DNA from: Lachnospiraceae bacterium
Lineage (GTDB): Bacteria > Bacillota > Clostridia > Lachnospirales > Anaerotignaceae
DNA: 19,749 nt
Assembly: GCA_019422065.1 (NCBI GenBank)
Contig: JAHZEA010000026.1
Coordinates: 1 to 19,749, forward strand
Reading direction: 5' to 3'
Below the pieces are notes generated by a model. The model was not told the DNA's origin and did not search any database. It was given only the letters and a program-made list of their open reading frames with translations. A program made the translations under genes and the position numbers. Positions 1-6,310 of the stretch are shown in pieces (the first letter of the stretch is position 1; each line of letters opens with the position of its first letter).

Positions 1-309
1 AAGTGCAAGGGCTTTTGTTGAGCGGCTTACCTTAACTATTCCGTCATCACGCAAAAAACGCTTTATCTCACCTAATATCATAGGTACAGCATAAGTTGAA
101 AACTTTACATTATAAGACAAATCAAACCTGTCTATGCTTTTAATAAGTCCTATGGCTCCTGTTTGGAATAAATCTTCCAAGTCGTACCCTCGTCCGGCAA
201 ACTTTCTTACTATACTCCAACTAAGGGCCGAGTTTTGGCTTACAAGACGTGACTTAGCTTCTATATCGCCGTTTTGCGCTTTTTGAATTAAAAGAGCAGT
301 TTCGTCCAT
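1..309 (-). CDS. sigF: RNA polymerase sigma-F factor, 5' part only (cut by window edge)
   Basis: The first 103 codons of a sporulation sigma-70 family factor are present; the 3' end lies outside the window. The translation starts MDETALLIQKAQNGD and contains region 2.1-2.4 signatures: a DLEDLFQ core-binding motif, then FSTYAVPMI and a GEIKRFLRDDG stretch, followed by KVSRS. These are typical of the forespore factors sigma-F and sigma-G. It is called sigF because it directly follows spoIIAB and spoIIAA. The ATG at 309 lies 5 bases after the spoIIAB stop and is preceded by a GGGTGAT ribosome binding site, so translation is probably coupled. Sigma-F is the first forespore-specific sigma factor and is held inactive by SpoIIAB. 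Family and context are clear; only the C-terminal half, which would complete regions 3 and 4, is unseen. Confidence 0.93.
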   Translation of the reverse strand, partial: MDETALLIQKAQNGDIEAKSRLVSQNSALSWSIVRKFAGRGYDLEDLFQTGAIGLIKSIDRFDLSYNVKFSTYAVPMILGEIKRFLRDDGIVKVSRSTKALAL

Positions 310-314
310 ACATA

Positions 315-755
315 TCACCCGTTAGTTACGCATTGCCCTATATTTTTTTCCATAACAACCTTAGTGCCCTTGCCTACCTCTGAGTAGACTTCCATTTTAT
401 CCATAAAGCTTTCCATAATAGTAAATCCAAGACCGCTTCTTTCCTGCTCCGGTTTAGATGTATAAAGCGGCTCCATGGCCTCGTTTACATTTTCTATTCC
501 TTTGCCGTTATCTGTTATTTCTATGTAAAGGCGGTTTTGAGAGCAACCGCACCAAATATGCACAATTCCACTGCTATTATCGTAAGCATGAATTATAGAG
601 TTAGTAACAGCCTCAGAAACAGCTGTTTTAATCTCAGTTATTTCCGATACGGCAGGGTCAAGCTGCAAAGCAAAAGCCGCAACGGACACCCTAGCAAATG
701 ATTCATTGGCACTTACCGCCCTAAAACTTAAAGTCATTTCATTATCGTAATCCAT
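315..755 (-). CDS. spoIIAB: Anti-sigma-F factor / SpoIIAA serine kinase SpoIIAB
   Basis: A 146-residue GHKL-fold ATPase that binds and inhibits sigma-F and phosphorylates SpoIIAA. The N-box helix carries E48 and N52 (SEAVTNSIIHAY), matching the catalytic Glu and Mg-binding Asn of the family. The G1 box is DNGKGI at 82-87, the ATP lid follows, and the G2 box is SGLGF at about 107-111. The end has the usual VGKGT motif. Length matches B. subtilis SpoIIAB, as I recall it. The ATG has a strong AAGGAGG site that overlaps the TAA stop of spoIIAA, so the two are translationally coupled. Second gene of the spoIIA operon, acting in predivisional cell and forespore. No residue anomalies were noticed. 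Confidence 0.96.
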   Translation of the reverse strand: MDYDNEMTLSFRAVSANESFARVSVAAFALQLDPAVSEITEIKTAVSEAVTNSIIHAYDNSSGIVHIWCGCSQNRLYIEITDNGKGIENVNEAMEPLYTSKPEQERSGLGFTIMESFMDKMEVYSEVGKGTKVVMEKNIGQCVTNG

Positions 756-769
756 AAAGCTTGTCCTCC

Positions 770-1105
770 TTATAACACCTTTGCCGCTTCTTCTACGGAA
801 TTGTAGATTTTGATTATTCTGTATAACCCTGAAATCATCATTATCCGCTTTAAATTATCACTTAAACAGGCAACTGATGTTACCCCACCGCGTTTTACAG
901 TCTGTTTATACCGGCCTATAATCATGCCAATACCGGCGCTGTCCATAAAATCCACTTTTTTTAAGTCAAAAACCACATTCCTTACATCATTACTCATAAG
1001 GCGTGTATCTATTGATTTTTTTACCTCGTCCACAAAATGATGGTCAATTTCACCTTCTATCTCAACAACAAGGCAGTCGTTCACATTTCTGAAACTTACG
1101 CTCAT
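770..1105 (-). CDS. spoIIAA: Anti-anti-sigma factor SpoIIAA (STAS domain)
   Basis: A 111-residue single STAS-domain protein. In its unphosphorylated form it binds the SpoIIAB-ADP complex and frees sigma-F. The phospho-acceptor loop reads DFMDSAGIG, with Ser56 as the expected site phosphorylated by SpoIIAB and dephosphorylated by the phosphatase SpoIIE (not in this window). The N-terminal strand VEIEGEIDH is also typical. First gene of the spoIIA operon; spoIIAB starts 14 bases after its stop. The ribosome binding site is a GGAAGGGG stretch about 11 bases before the ATG. I could not find a convincing sigma-H promoter in the 100 bases upstream, although that is the expected control of this operon. 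Confidence 0.95.
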   Translation of the reverse strand: MSVSFRNVNDCLVVEIEGEIDHHFVDEVKKSIDTRLMSNDVRNVVFDLKKVDFMDSAGIGMIIGRYKQTVKRGGVTSVACLSDNLKRIMMISGLYRIIKIYNSVEEAAKVL

Positions 1106-1207
1106 TTCTTAATATTCCCCTTCCTTATATAATTGTTTTTATCCTATATATAACTTTTTCTTTCAATAAATAATTCTTCCTTTAACAATCGTATTCAAAA
1201 TTAATAT

Positions 1208-1245
1208 AAAAAAAGACAGGCTTTATAATTTTGCCCGTCTTTTTT
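1208..1245 (-). terminator. Rho-independent terminator after the isochorismatase gene
   Basis: Arms at 1208-1221 and 1233-1245 form a stem of AAAAAGACGGGC type on the minus strand, with one G-U wobble and an 11-base loop, followed by a U run. On the plus strand the same wobble position is an A-C mismatch, so the structure favours the minus-strand transcript. It ends the maoC-isochorismatase unit 25 bases past its stop and separates it from spoIIAA. Confidence 0.8.
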
Positions 1246-1270
1246 AAAATATATACCAATTTTTTACTTT

Positions 1271-1813
1271 TTATTTTGTAAGTTTTGAAATAGCCTTAAA
1301 ATGCGGATTTCCGGCTCCGCCTGTAAGCTCGTATAAAACAGCCTCATATGTAGTAATATAACCGCCTTCATTTTCAGCTCTGCGGCAAGCCATAACTTTG
1401 TCGTTTTCTTTTCTTGAGCCTATGCAGTCCTCAACAAGATATACGTTATAACCTTCTTCAATAAGGTCCAAAAGAGTCTGTAAAACACAAATATGCGCCT
1501 CAACACCGCAAACAATAACATTTCTTCTGCCTGTATGTTTAATGGCACGATTTATATCTTCATCACCTATAAGACTGAAGCTTTTTTTGTCAAAAGGCTC
1601 AAAATCGCCTAAAGCTTCGGCAATAGGAGCAATGGTGTTTCCAAGTCCTTTTGTATACTGCTGAGAAACTATAATAGGCACTTCAAGCTCTCTTAAGCCT
1701 TTAATAAGTATTGAAGTTTTATTAACTATTTCTTCGTTATTATTAATAACAGGAATAAGCTTTTCCTGATAGTCTATAACAAGGGCCATTGTATCTTCTG
1801 CCAGTAACTTCAT
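1271..1813 (-). CDS. Isochorismatase-family cysteine hydrolase (YcaC-like)
   Basis: A 180-residue alpha/beta hydrolase of the isochorismatase/nicotinamidase superfamily. The catalytic triad is visible: D14 in ALVIDYQ, K76 in the FDKKSFS motif, and C109 in GVEAHICV, preceded by the usual cis-peptide region (CGVEAH). These enzymes hydrolyse amides or vinyl ethers; the substrate here cannot be told from sequence, and it need not act on isochorismate. The ATG at 1813 is chosen because an AAAGGAGA site sits correctly before it. An upstream in-frame TTG at 1831 would lie inside that site and inside the stop of the preceding gene. It follows the MaoC gene by 14 bases, so the two are co-transcribed and might share a small acyl or amide substrate pathway (inference). 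Confidence 0.9.
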   Translation of the reverse strand: MKLLAEDTMALVIDYQEKLIPVINNNEEIVNKTSILIKGLRELEVPIIVSQQYTKGLGNTIAPIAEALGDFEPFDKKSFSLIGDEDINRAIKHTGRRNVIVCGVEAHICVLQTLLDLIEEGYNVYLVEDCIGSRKENDKVMACRRAENEGGYITTYEAVLYELTGGAGNPHFKAISKLTK

Positions 1814-1827
1814 TTTATATTCTCCTT

Positions 1828-2292
1828 TCAAACCTGCTCCATGCCTTTATTAGCCATTGCTGTAGCGTCGCCTTCTATAACAACTTCGCCTCTCTGGTTA
1901 ACAATAGTCATTTTAAGTGTAACTATTCTTTTTTCTTTTCTTATTTCTGTAACCTCTCCTGTAATTGTAACTGTATCGCCAAATTTAACAGGACGCACAA
2001 AACGGCAGCTTTGGCCAAGGAATATAGCGTCAGCTCCCGGTATGCACATACCTATCATTGTGGAATAAAGAGACGCTGTAAGCATTCCATGGGCTATTCT
2101 TTCGCCAAACCTTGATTTTTTCGCATATTCAGCATTTACATGCAGCGGGTTAAAGTCGCAGCAAAGACCGGCAAAAGTATAAACATCATGCTCTGTTATT
2201 GTTTTTGTAAAACTTGCTTTTTTGCCGATATAAAGCTCATCTATACTATATCCTTTCATGTTTAAACTATCTGGGTCAAGCCTTTCGGACAT
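1828..2292 (-). CDS. MaoC-like hotdog-fold dehydratase, (R)-specific enoyl-CoA hydratase type
   Basis: A 154-residue hotdog-fold protein. The hydratase-2 motif is seen as CDFNPLHVN with catalytic D46 and H51, followed by FGERIAHGML, which is the family's signature glycine-histidine helix. The later VRPVKFGDTV strand is also typical. Such proteins hydrate trans-2-enoyl-CoA to (R)-3-hydroxyacyl-CoA, in fatty-acid or polyhydroxyalkanoate routes; some members have other thioester substrates. The extra 12-residue N-terminus before MKGYSIDEL is unremarkable. The start has a GGAGGTG site at the right distance. It is the first gene of a two-gene unit with an isochorismatase-family hydrolase. Its promoter carries an inverted repeat, so a dedicated repressor is likely. 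Family call firm, exact substrate unknown. Confidence 0.9.
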   Translation of the reverse strand: MSERLDPDSLNMKGYSIDELYIGKKASFTKTITEHDVYTFAGLCCDFNPLHVNAEYAKKSRFGERIAHGMLTASLYSTMIGMCIPGADAIFLGQSCRFVRPVKFGDTVTITGEVTEIRKEKRIVTLKMTIVNQRGEVVIEGDATAMANKGMEQV

Positions 2293-2312
2293 AAAAACAC
2301 CTCCGTTTTAAA

Positions 2313-2345
2313 TGTATAATTGTATACTGACTATATAATTATACA
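2313..2345. promoter_or_regulatory. Inverted-repeat operator over the maoC transcription start
   Basis: Perfect 9-base arms TGTATAATT (2313-2321) and AATTATACA (2337-2345) are separated by 15 bases. A nested 7-base pair, TTGTATA (2320-2326) and TATACAA (2340-2346), is also present. The centre near 2329 coincides with the predicted transcription start, and one arm covers the -10 box. This is the geometry of a repressor site. The regulator is not identifiable here. Confidence 0.5.
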
Positions 2346-2366
2346 ACTAAAAAGAGGTGTTGTCTA
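2338..2366 (-). promoter_or_regulatory. Sigma-A promoter of the maoC unit
   Basis: On the minus strand TAGACA (2361-2366) and TATAAT (2338-2343) are separated by 17 bases. The -10 is a perfect match and the -35 matches five of six positions. The predicted start is near 2331, leaving a leader of about 40 bases. Confidence 0.7.
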
Positions 2367-2385
2367 TTTTGCGTATTCTTTTGTT

Positions 2386-3159
2386 TTACATAAATTTTCT
2401 CATGTGCTTAAGAGCGCTTTTTTCAAGACGTGAAACCTGTGCCTGACTTATTCCTACTTCACTGCTTACCTCCATTTGAGTTTTGCCCTCAAAAAATCTT
2501 AAATTCAATATATGCTTTTCTCTTGGTGTAAGGTGAGTCATTGCCTGTGAAATTGAAATATTATCAAGCCACTTCATATCCTTATTTTTTTCATCACTTA
2601 TCTGGTCCATAACATAAAGTGTATCCCCGCCGTCATGAAAAACCGGTTCATAAAGTGACATAGGCTCTTGAATGGCATCAAGGGCAATAAGCACATCTGC
2701 CTTATCCATTTCCAGCTCTTTTGCTATTTCTTCTATTTTAGGTTCTCTTGAAAGTTTGTTTGTAAGGCGTTCTTTTGCCTGTAAAGCTTTATAAGCCGTA
2801 TCCCTTAAACTGCGGCTTACTCTAATAGAATTATTATCCCTTAAATACCTTCTTACTTCTCCAATTATCATTGGCACGGCATAAGTTGAAAACTGGACAT
2901 TCTGTTCCGTATCGAAATTATTTATAGCCTTAATAAGCCCAATACATCCAACCTGAAACAAATCATCCATAACCTCTCCCCTATTGGAAAAACGCTGTAT
3001 AACGCTTAAAACCAGCCTTAAATTGCCGTATATATATTTTTGTTTAGCTTCCTCATTGCCCTTTTTGATTTCCTCAAAAAGCTCAGCTTTTTCTTTTGCA
3101 CTCAATATCGGGAGCTTTGAGGTATTCACTCCGCATATTTCTACCTTATTAAAAGCCAT
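2386..3159 (-). CDS. sigG: RNA polymerase sigma-G factor (late forespore)
   Basis: A 257-residue sigma-70 factor closely resembling SigG. It opens MAFNKVEICGVNTSKLP, and the NKVEICGV-TSKLP start is diagnostic for sigma-G. Region 2 shows DDLFQVGCIGLIKAI and FSTYAVPMIIGEVRRYLRD, followed by IRVSRSLRD. Region 4 ends with EGKTQMEVSSEVGISQAQV, the helix-turn-helix for the -35 element. The start at 3159 is chosen because a GAGGGAGG site precedes it and the protein then aligns with B. subtilis SigG from its first residues; an in-frame extension to 3207 runs through that site and the promoter. It drives forespore genes after engulfment. In B. subtilis and many clostridia sigG follows spoIIGA-sigE. 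Here it stands alone near the spoIIA operon, with a sigma-F-type promoter. Confidence 0.95.
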   Translation of the reverse strand: MAFNKVEICGVNTSKLPILSAKEKAELFEEIKKGNEEAKQKYIYGNLRLVLSVIQRFSNRGEVMDDLFQVGCIGLIKAINNFDTEQNVQFSTYAVPMIIGEVRRYLRDNNSIRVSRSLRDTAYKALQAKERLTNKLSREPKIEEIAKELEMDKADVLIALDAIQEPMSLYEPVFHDGGDTLYVMDQISDEKNKDMKWLDNISISQAMTHLTPREKHILNLRFFEGKTQMEVSSEVGISQAQVSRLEKSALKHMRKFM

Positions 3160-3185
3160 AAATATACCTCCCTCTTCTGCTTTTT

Positions 3186-3216
3186 TAATTTTTCCCACAG
3201 AAGGCAAGTTTTATAC
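3186..3216 (-). promoter_or_regulatory. Sigma-F-type promoter of sigG
   Basis: On the minus strand GTATA (3212-3216) is followed after 15 or 16 bases by GGGAAAAATTA (3186-3196). It fits the B. subtilis sigma-F consensus GYWTA-N16-GGNRANANTW in every position when read as GGAAAAATTA with spacing 16. The predicted start is about 20 bases before the sigG ribosome binding site region. sigG is a known sigma-F target, which supports the call. Confidence 0.75.
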
Positions 3217-3293
3217 GGAATGATTTATAAGCTAATTAAAAATAAATATTAACCATATTTTTATTAATAATTATTTATTTTTTTATAAAATTA

Positions 3294-3321
3294 TTGTCAG
3301 CTAAAAATAATATGGTATACT
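3294..3321 (+). promoter_or_regulatory. Sigma-A promoter of the LCP gene
   Basis: TTGTCA (3294-3299) and TATACT (3316-3321) are spaced by 16 bases, and a TGG directly before the -10 makes it an extended -10 element. Each hexamer differs from consensus at one position. The leader to the ATG at 3357 is about 29 bases. Confidence 0.7.
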
Positions 3322-3356
3322 ATTTTAGGTTTATATTATTTTGGAGGTTTTTGTAT

Positions 3357-4382
3357 ATGAATAAAAATGTAAGGAGAAGACATACCCGAAAGAAAAAGCG
3401 AAAAAATCTTTTGCTTGAATTTATAGTAATAACATTTTCAATAGTAGCTGTATTCTTTATACTGGCTTTTGCCGTTTTTATGTTTACAATAGGCGGCTTA
3501 AACAAAGAAAATCTTTCAACAGAAAATCTTTCTGTTAACGAAGTATCAGATGAGTATAAAGATATGAAAATAAAAAATATTGCCCTTTTCGGCACAGATT
3601 CAAGAGAAAATATAGACGGCGGAAGGTCAGATACAATAATTATAGCTTCTGTAAACCCTAAAAATGGTAAAATAAAATTAATAAGTATAGCACGTGATAC
3701 ATATGTTGATATACCTGACCATGGTCAAACAAAGATTAATCATGCATATGCTTATGGCGGTGCTGAGCTTGCGGTTAAAACGCTTAATTATAACTTTGGT
3801 CTTGATATAACCGATTTTGTAAGCGTAAATTTCGACCAACTGACAGAAATAATCGATATCCTTGGCGGAGTTGATGTAGAAATTACAGAAAACGAAAGAC
3901 AAGAATTTAATAGAATAATTGCCGAAACAACAAACGAAACTCTATCCGAAAGCGGAATGGTTCACTTAAACGGAGCTCAGACATTGTGTTATTCAAGAAT
4001 AAGAAAAAGTGACAGCGATGACGCTCGTACAGAAAGACAGAGGGAAGTCCTTGAATTAATATTTAATAAAATGTTAGACGTTTCACCTTTGCAGTATCCT
4101 TCTATAGTTAGTAAGTTAATGCCATATGTTACAACTTCTTTAAGCACTGATGAAATACTTCAGTTATCCAGTGTTGTAATAACAAAGAACCCTACTATGG
4201 AAACATGCGGCATGCCTAATGAGTATATTGAGCATACAGGTGGATATATAGGAGAGATTTGGTGTTATTCATACGACTTAGATACGGCTTCAGATATGAT
4301 TAAGAAATTTATATATGATGATATACCTTTTTCAGAATATAATTCTCCAGAAGGTACAAGCCAAGAAACAGATACAAATTAA
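3357..4382 (+). CDS. LytR-CpsA-Psr (LCP) family cell-wall glycopolymer ligase
   Basis: A 341-residue type II membrane protein. The start at 3357 has a TTGGAGG site; an in-frame extension to 3294 runs back through the promoter and is rejected. A very basic cytoplasmic tail (RRRHTRKKKRK) precedes one membrane helix at about residues 20-45. The extracellular LCP domain follows, with the markers ALFGTDSR, RSDTIIIASVNP, LISIARDTYVDIP and KINHAYAYGG. The Arg and Asp residues in these motifs bind the polyprenyl pyrophosphate lipid and Mg2+. LCP proteins transfer teichoic acid or other glycopolymers from lipid carriers to peptidoglycan. The C-terminus is short and lacks the LytR_C domain seen in some relatives. 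It is transcribed alone, divergently from sigG, with its own terminator. Confidence 0.92.
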   Translation: MNKNVRRRHTRKKKRKNLLLEFIVITFSIVAVFFILAFAVFMFTIGGLNKENLSTENLSVNEVSDEYKDMKIKNIALFGTDSRENIDGGRSDTIIIASVNPKNGKIKLISIARDTYVDIPDHGQTKINHAYAYGGAELAVKTLNYNFGLDITDFVSVNFDQLTEIIDILGGVDVEITENERQEFNRIIAETTNETLSESGMVHLNGAQTLCYSRIRKSDSDDARTERQREVLELIFNKMLDVSPLQYPSIVSKLMPYVTTSLSTDEILQLSSVVITKNPTMETCGMPNEYIEHTGGYIGEIWCYSYDLDTASDMIKKFIYDDIPFSEYNSPEGTSQETDTN

Positions 4383-4405
4383 ACAAGATAAAAACATACA
4401 GCATT

Positions 4406-4437
4406 GCCGCATGGTATAAAATACATGCGGCTTTTTT
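4406..4437 (+). terminator. Rho-independent terminator of the LCP gene
   Basis: A perfect 8-base stem, GCCGCATG (4406-4413) with CATGCGGC (4424-4431), has a 10-base loop and is followed by six T residues. It sits 23 bases past the stop codon. Confidence 0.9.
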
Positions 4438-4742
4438 ATTTGATTTTTTAGCATTCATTTTATTAAATAAATTTATATATTATTAATATAATTTACCGAC
4501 TTAAAGTTTTAAGTAAAATTATATAATTTAATTTACAATTAATTTTTGTGCAATTTTACCAATTTAATCTGATTTTAATTTTTAAAAATCAAGTATTTTC
4601 GGGCATTTTCATTATGTTCTATTAAAAATTACACTATCCGTATTTTGTATACAATTTTTTCTTTAAATATTAAATTGTTTTTTTGTCTAATTTAGCATTA
4701 ATATTTTTAAGTAATTTTTTGCAGTATTTTGCATGCAAAAAT
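4438..4742. other. Long AT-rich intergenic region without a gene
   Basis: About 300 bases between the LCP terminator and the antiporter promoter, very AT-rich and stop-dense in all frames. I see no RNA gene or recognisable riboswitch. It holds a 16-base inverted repeat with 7-base arms (4499-4514, ACTTAAA/TTTAAGT) and, at its end, the perfect 14-base palindrome listed separately. Confidence 0.6.
4727..4740. promoter_or_regulatory. Perfect palindrome next to the antiporter -35 box
   Basis: TTTTGCATGCAAAA is a perfect 14-base palindrome that ends two bases upstream of the -35 hexamer. That position suits an activator or a repressor site. No cognate regulator is encoded nearby. Confidence 0.4.
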
Positions 4743-4771
4743 TTGACAATACTGCTTCATAAGGATATAAT
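4743..4771 (+). promoter_or_regulatory. Consensus sigma-A promoter of the antiporter gene
   Basis: TTGACA (4743-4748) and TATAAT (4766-4771) both match consensus perfectly with a 17-base spacer. The predicted leader is about 37 bases and contains the AAGGAGG site. Confidence 0.88.
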
Positions 4772-4814
4772 TGCAACTGCTTTAAGGAAATAAACTCTCA
4801 AGGAGGCTTCTAAA

Positions 4815-6008
4815 ATGGAAAACTACGATTTCTTAATTTTCTTAGCAATTATACTTCTGTCAACAAAAGCATTTGGTCTTCTTACTGAAAAAGTTCACCT
4901 GCCCCAAGTAGTAGGTGCCCTTCTTGCGGGTATTATACTTGGACCAAGCTGCCTTGGTATTGTTGCTAAAACTGACTTTCTTACAAAAACAGCTGAAATA
5001 GGCGTTATAATGCTTATGTTCATTGCCGGTCTTGATACAAATATAAACGACCTTAAAAAGAGCGGTGTTGCATGCTTTGTTGTAGCTCTTATTGGTGTTT
5101 TAGTACCGCTTGTACTTTGCGGCGGTGTATATTATTTGTTCTATTCCGACGGATTTACAGCTAAAAACGTATTAAGTGCTACATTTGTTGGTGTTGTATT
5201 TACAGCAACATCAGTTAGTATTACAGTTGAAACTTTAAACGAAATGGGCCAGCTTAAAAGCCGTGTGGGAAACACTATTATAGGTGCCGCAATTATTGAT
5301 GATGTTCTTGGTATAATTGCTCTTTCCGTTGTAACAAGCTTAGGCGGTGAAAGTGCTAACCCAAGCATTGTTCTTTTAAAAATTGTACTTTTCTTTGTTT
5401 TTGCATGTGTTGTTGGATTTTTTGTTCACATCATATTCAAGGGTATGGACAAAAACCACGGACAAAGCAGACGTGTGGCAGTTTGGGCACTTGCTTTTTG
5501 TTTAATGATGTCTTATGTTGCTGAAAGATTCTTTGGTGTTGCTGATATTACAGGTTCATACATTGCTGGTTTAATACTTTGCAACATTACAAATACAAAA
5601 ACGGCTATTGCTAAAAAAATGACTGTAGCATCTTATATTCTTTTCTCACCAGTATTCTTCGCAAGTATAGGTATTGGTACAGATATTACAGGTATTAACG
5701 CTGGTCTTATTGTATTTACGATAATTCTTCTTGTAATGGCAGTTGTATCAAAGATGATTGGCTGTGGTCTTGGTGCTAAAGTATGCGGTCTTACAACAAA
5801 AGAATCTTTGAACGTAGGTATCGGTATGGTATCACGTGGAGAAGTTGCATTTATGGCTGCTCAAAAAGGAATGGATGCAGGACTTGTAAATCCTGTTGTA
5901 TTCCCTGCTATAGTAATAGCAGTTGTAGGCGCTACCCTTCTTACACCAGTGCTTCTTAAAGCCAGCATGACTGAAAAAGCTCCCGAAACTGCAAAAACTA
6001 CAGCTTAA
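4815..6008 (+). CDS. CPA2-type cation:proton antiporter (KefB/NapA-like membrane domain)
   Basis: A 397-residue polytopic membrane protein of the Na+/H+ exchanger family. The sequence shows about 12 to 13 hydrophobic segments. The ion-site pair D162-D163 lies in GAAIIDDVLGI, the discontinuous helix region is FTATSVSITVETL (about 129-141), and GMVSRGEVAF near residues 338-347 is conserved in the family. Such proteins exchange Na+ or K+ for protons across the plasma membrane, in pH and salt homeostasis. It stops right after the membrane domain: there is no C-terminal RCK/TrkA-N domain, unlike KefB/KefC. The ATG has an AAGGAGG site. Single-gene unit with a perfect promoter, so probably well expressed. 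Ion specificity cannot be read from the sequence. Confidence 0.92.
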   Translation: MENYDFLIFLAIILLSTKAFGLLTEKVHLPQVVGALLAGIILGPSCLGIVAKTDFLTKTAEIGVIMLMFIAGLDTNINDLKKSGVACFVVALIGVLVPLVLCGGVYYLFYSDGFTAKNVLSATFVGVVFTATSVSITVETLNEMGQLKSRVGNTIIGAAIIDDVLGIIALSVVTSLGGESANPSIVLLKIVLFFVFACVVGFFVHIIFKGMDKNHGQSRRVAVWALAFCLMMSYVAERFFGVADITGSYIAGLILCNITNTKTAIAKKMTVASYILFSPVFFASIGIGTDITGINAGLIVFTIILLVMAVVSKMIGCGLGAKVCGLTTKESLNVGIGMVSRGEVAFMAAQKGMDAGLVNPVVFPAIVIAVVGATLLTPVLLKASMTEKAPETAKTTA

Positions 6009-6064
6009 AAGCCTTTAAATTATAAACTAGCAAGACGCTCTTATGGTTAATTCCATAAGAAAAT

Positions 6065-6104
6065 GAAAGCACGATGTCTTTAATACTAAAGATTTCGTGC
6101 TTTC
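6065..6104. terminator. Long two-part hairpin after the antiporter gene
   Basis: GAAAGCACGA (6065-6074) pairs perfectly with TCGTGCTTTC (6095-6104). Inside it, after a 2-by-2 internal loop, TCTTTA pairs with TAAAGA around an ATAC loop. The following U-rich stretch is interrupted (CTATTGTCTTTATT), so it may terminate only partly or act as a 3'-end stabilising structure. Confidence 0.55.
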
Positions 6105-6206
6105 CTATTGTCTTTATTATACGCTATTAACAGCAAAAAAATTTTATTACTTATGATTAAATTATAGTCTTAAAGTAATCAAACCAATTTTTCATTATAC
6201 TAAAAC

Positions 6207-6231
6207 AGACAGCCCATCAAATAGGCTGTCT
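6207..6231. terminator. Bidirectional terminator between antiporter and pspC
   Basis: AGACAGCC (6207-6214) pairs with GGCTGTCT (6224-6231) around a 9-base loop. On the plus strand it is followed by ATTTTATTTTATT, and on the minus strand by GTTTTAG. It therefore probably ends both convergent transcripts, more efficiently the plus one. Confidence 0.65.
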
Positions 6232-6310
6232 ATTTTATTTTATTATAATAATTATTGTAAAACCAATTACTCAAATATAAAAGTTGCTCTTTACGGCCTT
6301 ATATACATTA

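Larger units (their letters stand above)
6009..6310. other. Convergent intergenic region with three hairpins
   Basis: The 302 bases between the antiporter and pspC stops hold no credible coding region. Three stem-loops occur in tandem: 6039-6060 (8-base stem TCTTATGG), 6065-6104 (long stem) and 6207-6231. Together they would block read-through from both sides. Confidence 0.65.

Noticed and set aside
1106..1207. Sigma-H promoter for the spoIIA operon
   Set aside because: A minus-strand AAAGGAAGA is followed by GAAAGAA, which resembles the -35 and -10 elements, but the gap is several bases too short and the -10 lacks the T of GAAT. A second GGGAATAT match lies inside the ribosome binding site and is too far from its AGGAT partner.
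1789..2115. Plus-strand open frame opposite the MaoC and isochorismatase genes
   Set aside because: It runs across the junction of two clear minus-strand genes, with no ribosome binding site and no recognisable protein.
4499..4514. Inverted repeat ACTTAAA-GT-TTTAAGT as an operator
   Set aside because: It is a perfect repeat with 7-base arms but lies about 230 bases upstream of the promoter in very AT-rich DNA, where such repeats arise by chance.
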